Of a stretch of DNA of 13,901 bases, positions 13,525 to 13,901 are shown piece after piece. Each line of letters begins with the position of its first letter. Within the stretch, counting starts at the first letter, position 1. Source of the stretch: Burkholderiales bacterium (GTDB lineage Bacteria; Pseudomonadota; Gammaproteobacteria; Burkholderiales; Burkholderiaceae_C); NCBI GenBank assembly GCA_028869035.1, contig JAGWTL010000036.1, forward strand, positions 1 through 13,901, in the 5' to 3' direction. The notes under the pieces are model-generated. The model worked only from the letters and a program-made list of their open reading frames with translations, searched no databases and was not told where the DNA came from. The translations under genes were made by a program, and so were the position numbers.

Positions 13525-13901
13525 TCAACGGTTCGCGACCGGATAGACGCCCTGGGGACGCCACAGCAGGATGGCCACCATGAGCGCGATGTTGGAGAAC
13601 AGCGCCACCTTCGGGACAAGGAAGCCGGTGTAGTTGGCCATGAGCCCGACCAGCAGCGCGCCGATCAGCGCGCCCGCCGTGGAGCCCAGGCCCCCGATGA
13701 TGATGACGATGAAGATCAGCACATTGACCTGCGCACCCATCTGCGGGATGACACTCTGCTGGTACAGGCCCCACATCACGCCACCCAGACCGGCCAGCGC
13801 GCTGCCCATGACAAACACGCCGATGAACAGGCGGCGGATGCGGTAGCCCAGGGCCTCGACCATCTCGCGGTCCTGCACGCCGGCGCGGATCAGCAGGCCG
13901 A
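13525..13901 (-). CDS. livH: Branched-chain amino acid ABC transporter permease LivH, C-terminal part only
   Basis: The last ~124 residues of a LivH-type permease; the 5' part lies beyond the right edge. The visible sequence starts GLLIRAGVQDREMVEALGYRI, the cytoplasmic coupling loop that contacts the ATPase. It continues through RLFIGVFVMGSALAGLGGVMWG, a VIIIGGLGSTAGALIGALLVG helix and a C-terminal membrane segment ending ILLWRPQGVYPVANR, all typical of LivH. The frame ends in TGA at 13525-13527, 10 nt before livM, so the two permeases are co-transcribed. An internal Met at 13878 is not the start, as the frame and the homology continue to the edge. Confidence 0.94.
   Translation of the reverse strand, partial: GLLIRAGVQDREMVEALGYRIRRLFIGVFVMGSALAGLGGVMWGLYQQSVIPQMGAQVNVLIFIVIIIGGLGSTAGALIGALLVGLMANYTGFLVPKVALFSNIALMVAILLWRPQGVYPVANR

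Noticed and set aside
13515..13619. A 35-residue upstream extension of LivM
   Set aside because: The extra frame overlaps the livH coding region, has no membrane or LivM character, and ATG 13514 has a suitable ribosome-binding site.

Overview
The window is high-GC DNA, roughly 65-70% over most of its length, with densely packed genes and very strong G/C preference at third codon positions. Gene content and the dispersed-repeat style at 5122-5199 point to a betaproteobacterium of the order Burkholderiales, most like Comamonadaceae. This placement rests on pattern recognition, not on a search. I see no rRNA, tRNA, CRISPR array, insertion sequence, phage gene or replication origin. Apart from two genes cut by the window edges, every gene looks intact.

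Layout from left to right. (1) 1-3312, minus strand: a two-gene RND efflux operon, made of a lipoprotein periplasmic adaptor (2134-3312) followed by the inner-membrane RND permease (1-2126, C-terminus off the left edge). (2) 3313-3394: a divergent control region with a TetR-type palindrome lying in the promoter. (3) 3395-6496, plus strand: hpnC, hpnD and hpnE, the three-enzyme bacterial route from farnesyl diphosphate to squalene. An intergenic repeat separates hpnD from hpnE. (4) 6595-9021, plus strand: a membrane-anchored S45 penicillin-acylase-family amidohydrolase with its own predicted promoter. (5) 9018-9731, minus strand: a HAD phosphatase resembling YigB, overlapping the acylase gene tail to tail. 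(6) 9751-10842, plus strand: hemH, ferrochelatase, divergent from the HAD gene across only 19 bp. (7) 10839-13901, minus strand: reading in its own direction, livH (partial), livM, an alpha/beta hydrolase whose start overlaps the livM stop, then a glutathione S-transferase-like protein whose stop overlaps that of hemH.

Functionally the window is a mosaic of housekeeping and envelope functions: efflux, squalene (probably hopanoid precursor) synthesis, heme and flavin metabolism, and ABC-type uptake of branched-chain amino acids or related acids. HpnC, HpnD and HpnE act in sequence, but no squalene-hopene cyclase or hopanoid-tailoring gene is present here, so the end product must be decided from the rest of the genome. 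LivH and LivM are the two permease halves of one transporter. Its ATPases and binding protein are not in the window and probably lie beyond the right edge or elsewhere.

I found no clear new multi-gene system. The points most worth a second look are junctions and control elements: the palindrome between the pump and hpnC, the repeat inside the hpn cluster, two convergent pairs that each overlap by exactly four bases at their stop codons, a 19-bp divergent promoter gap with no ribosome-binding site on either side, a livM-hydrolase ATGA overlap, and a drop in GC inside the RND permease gene towards the left edge.
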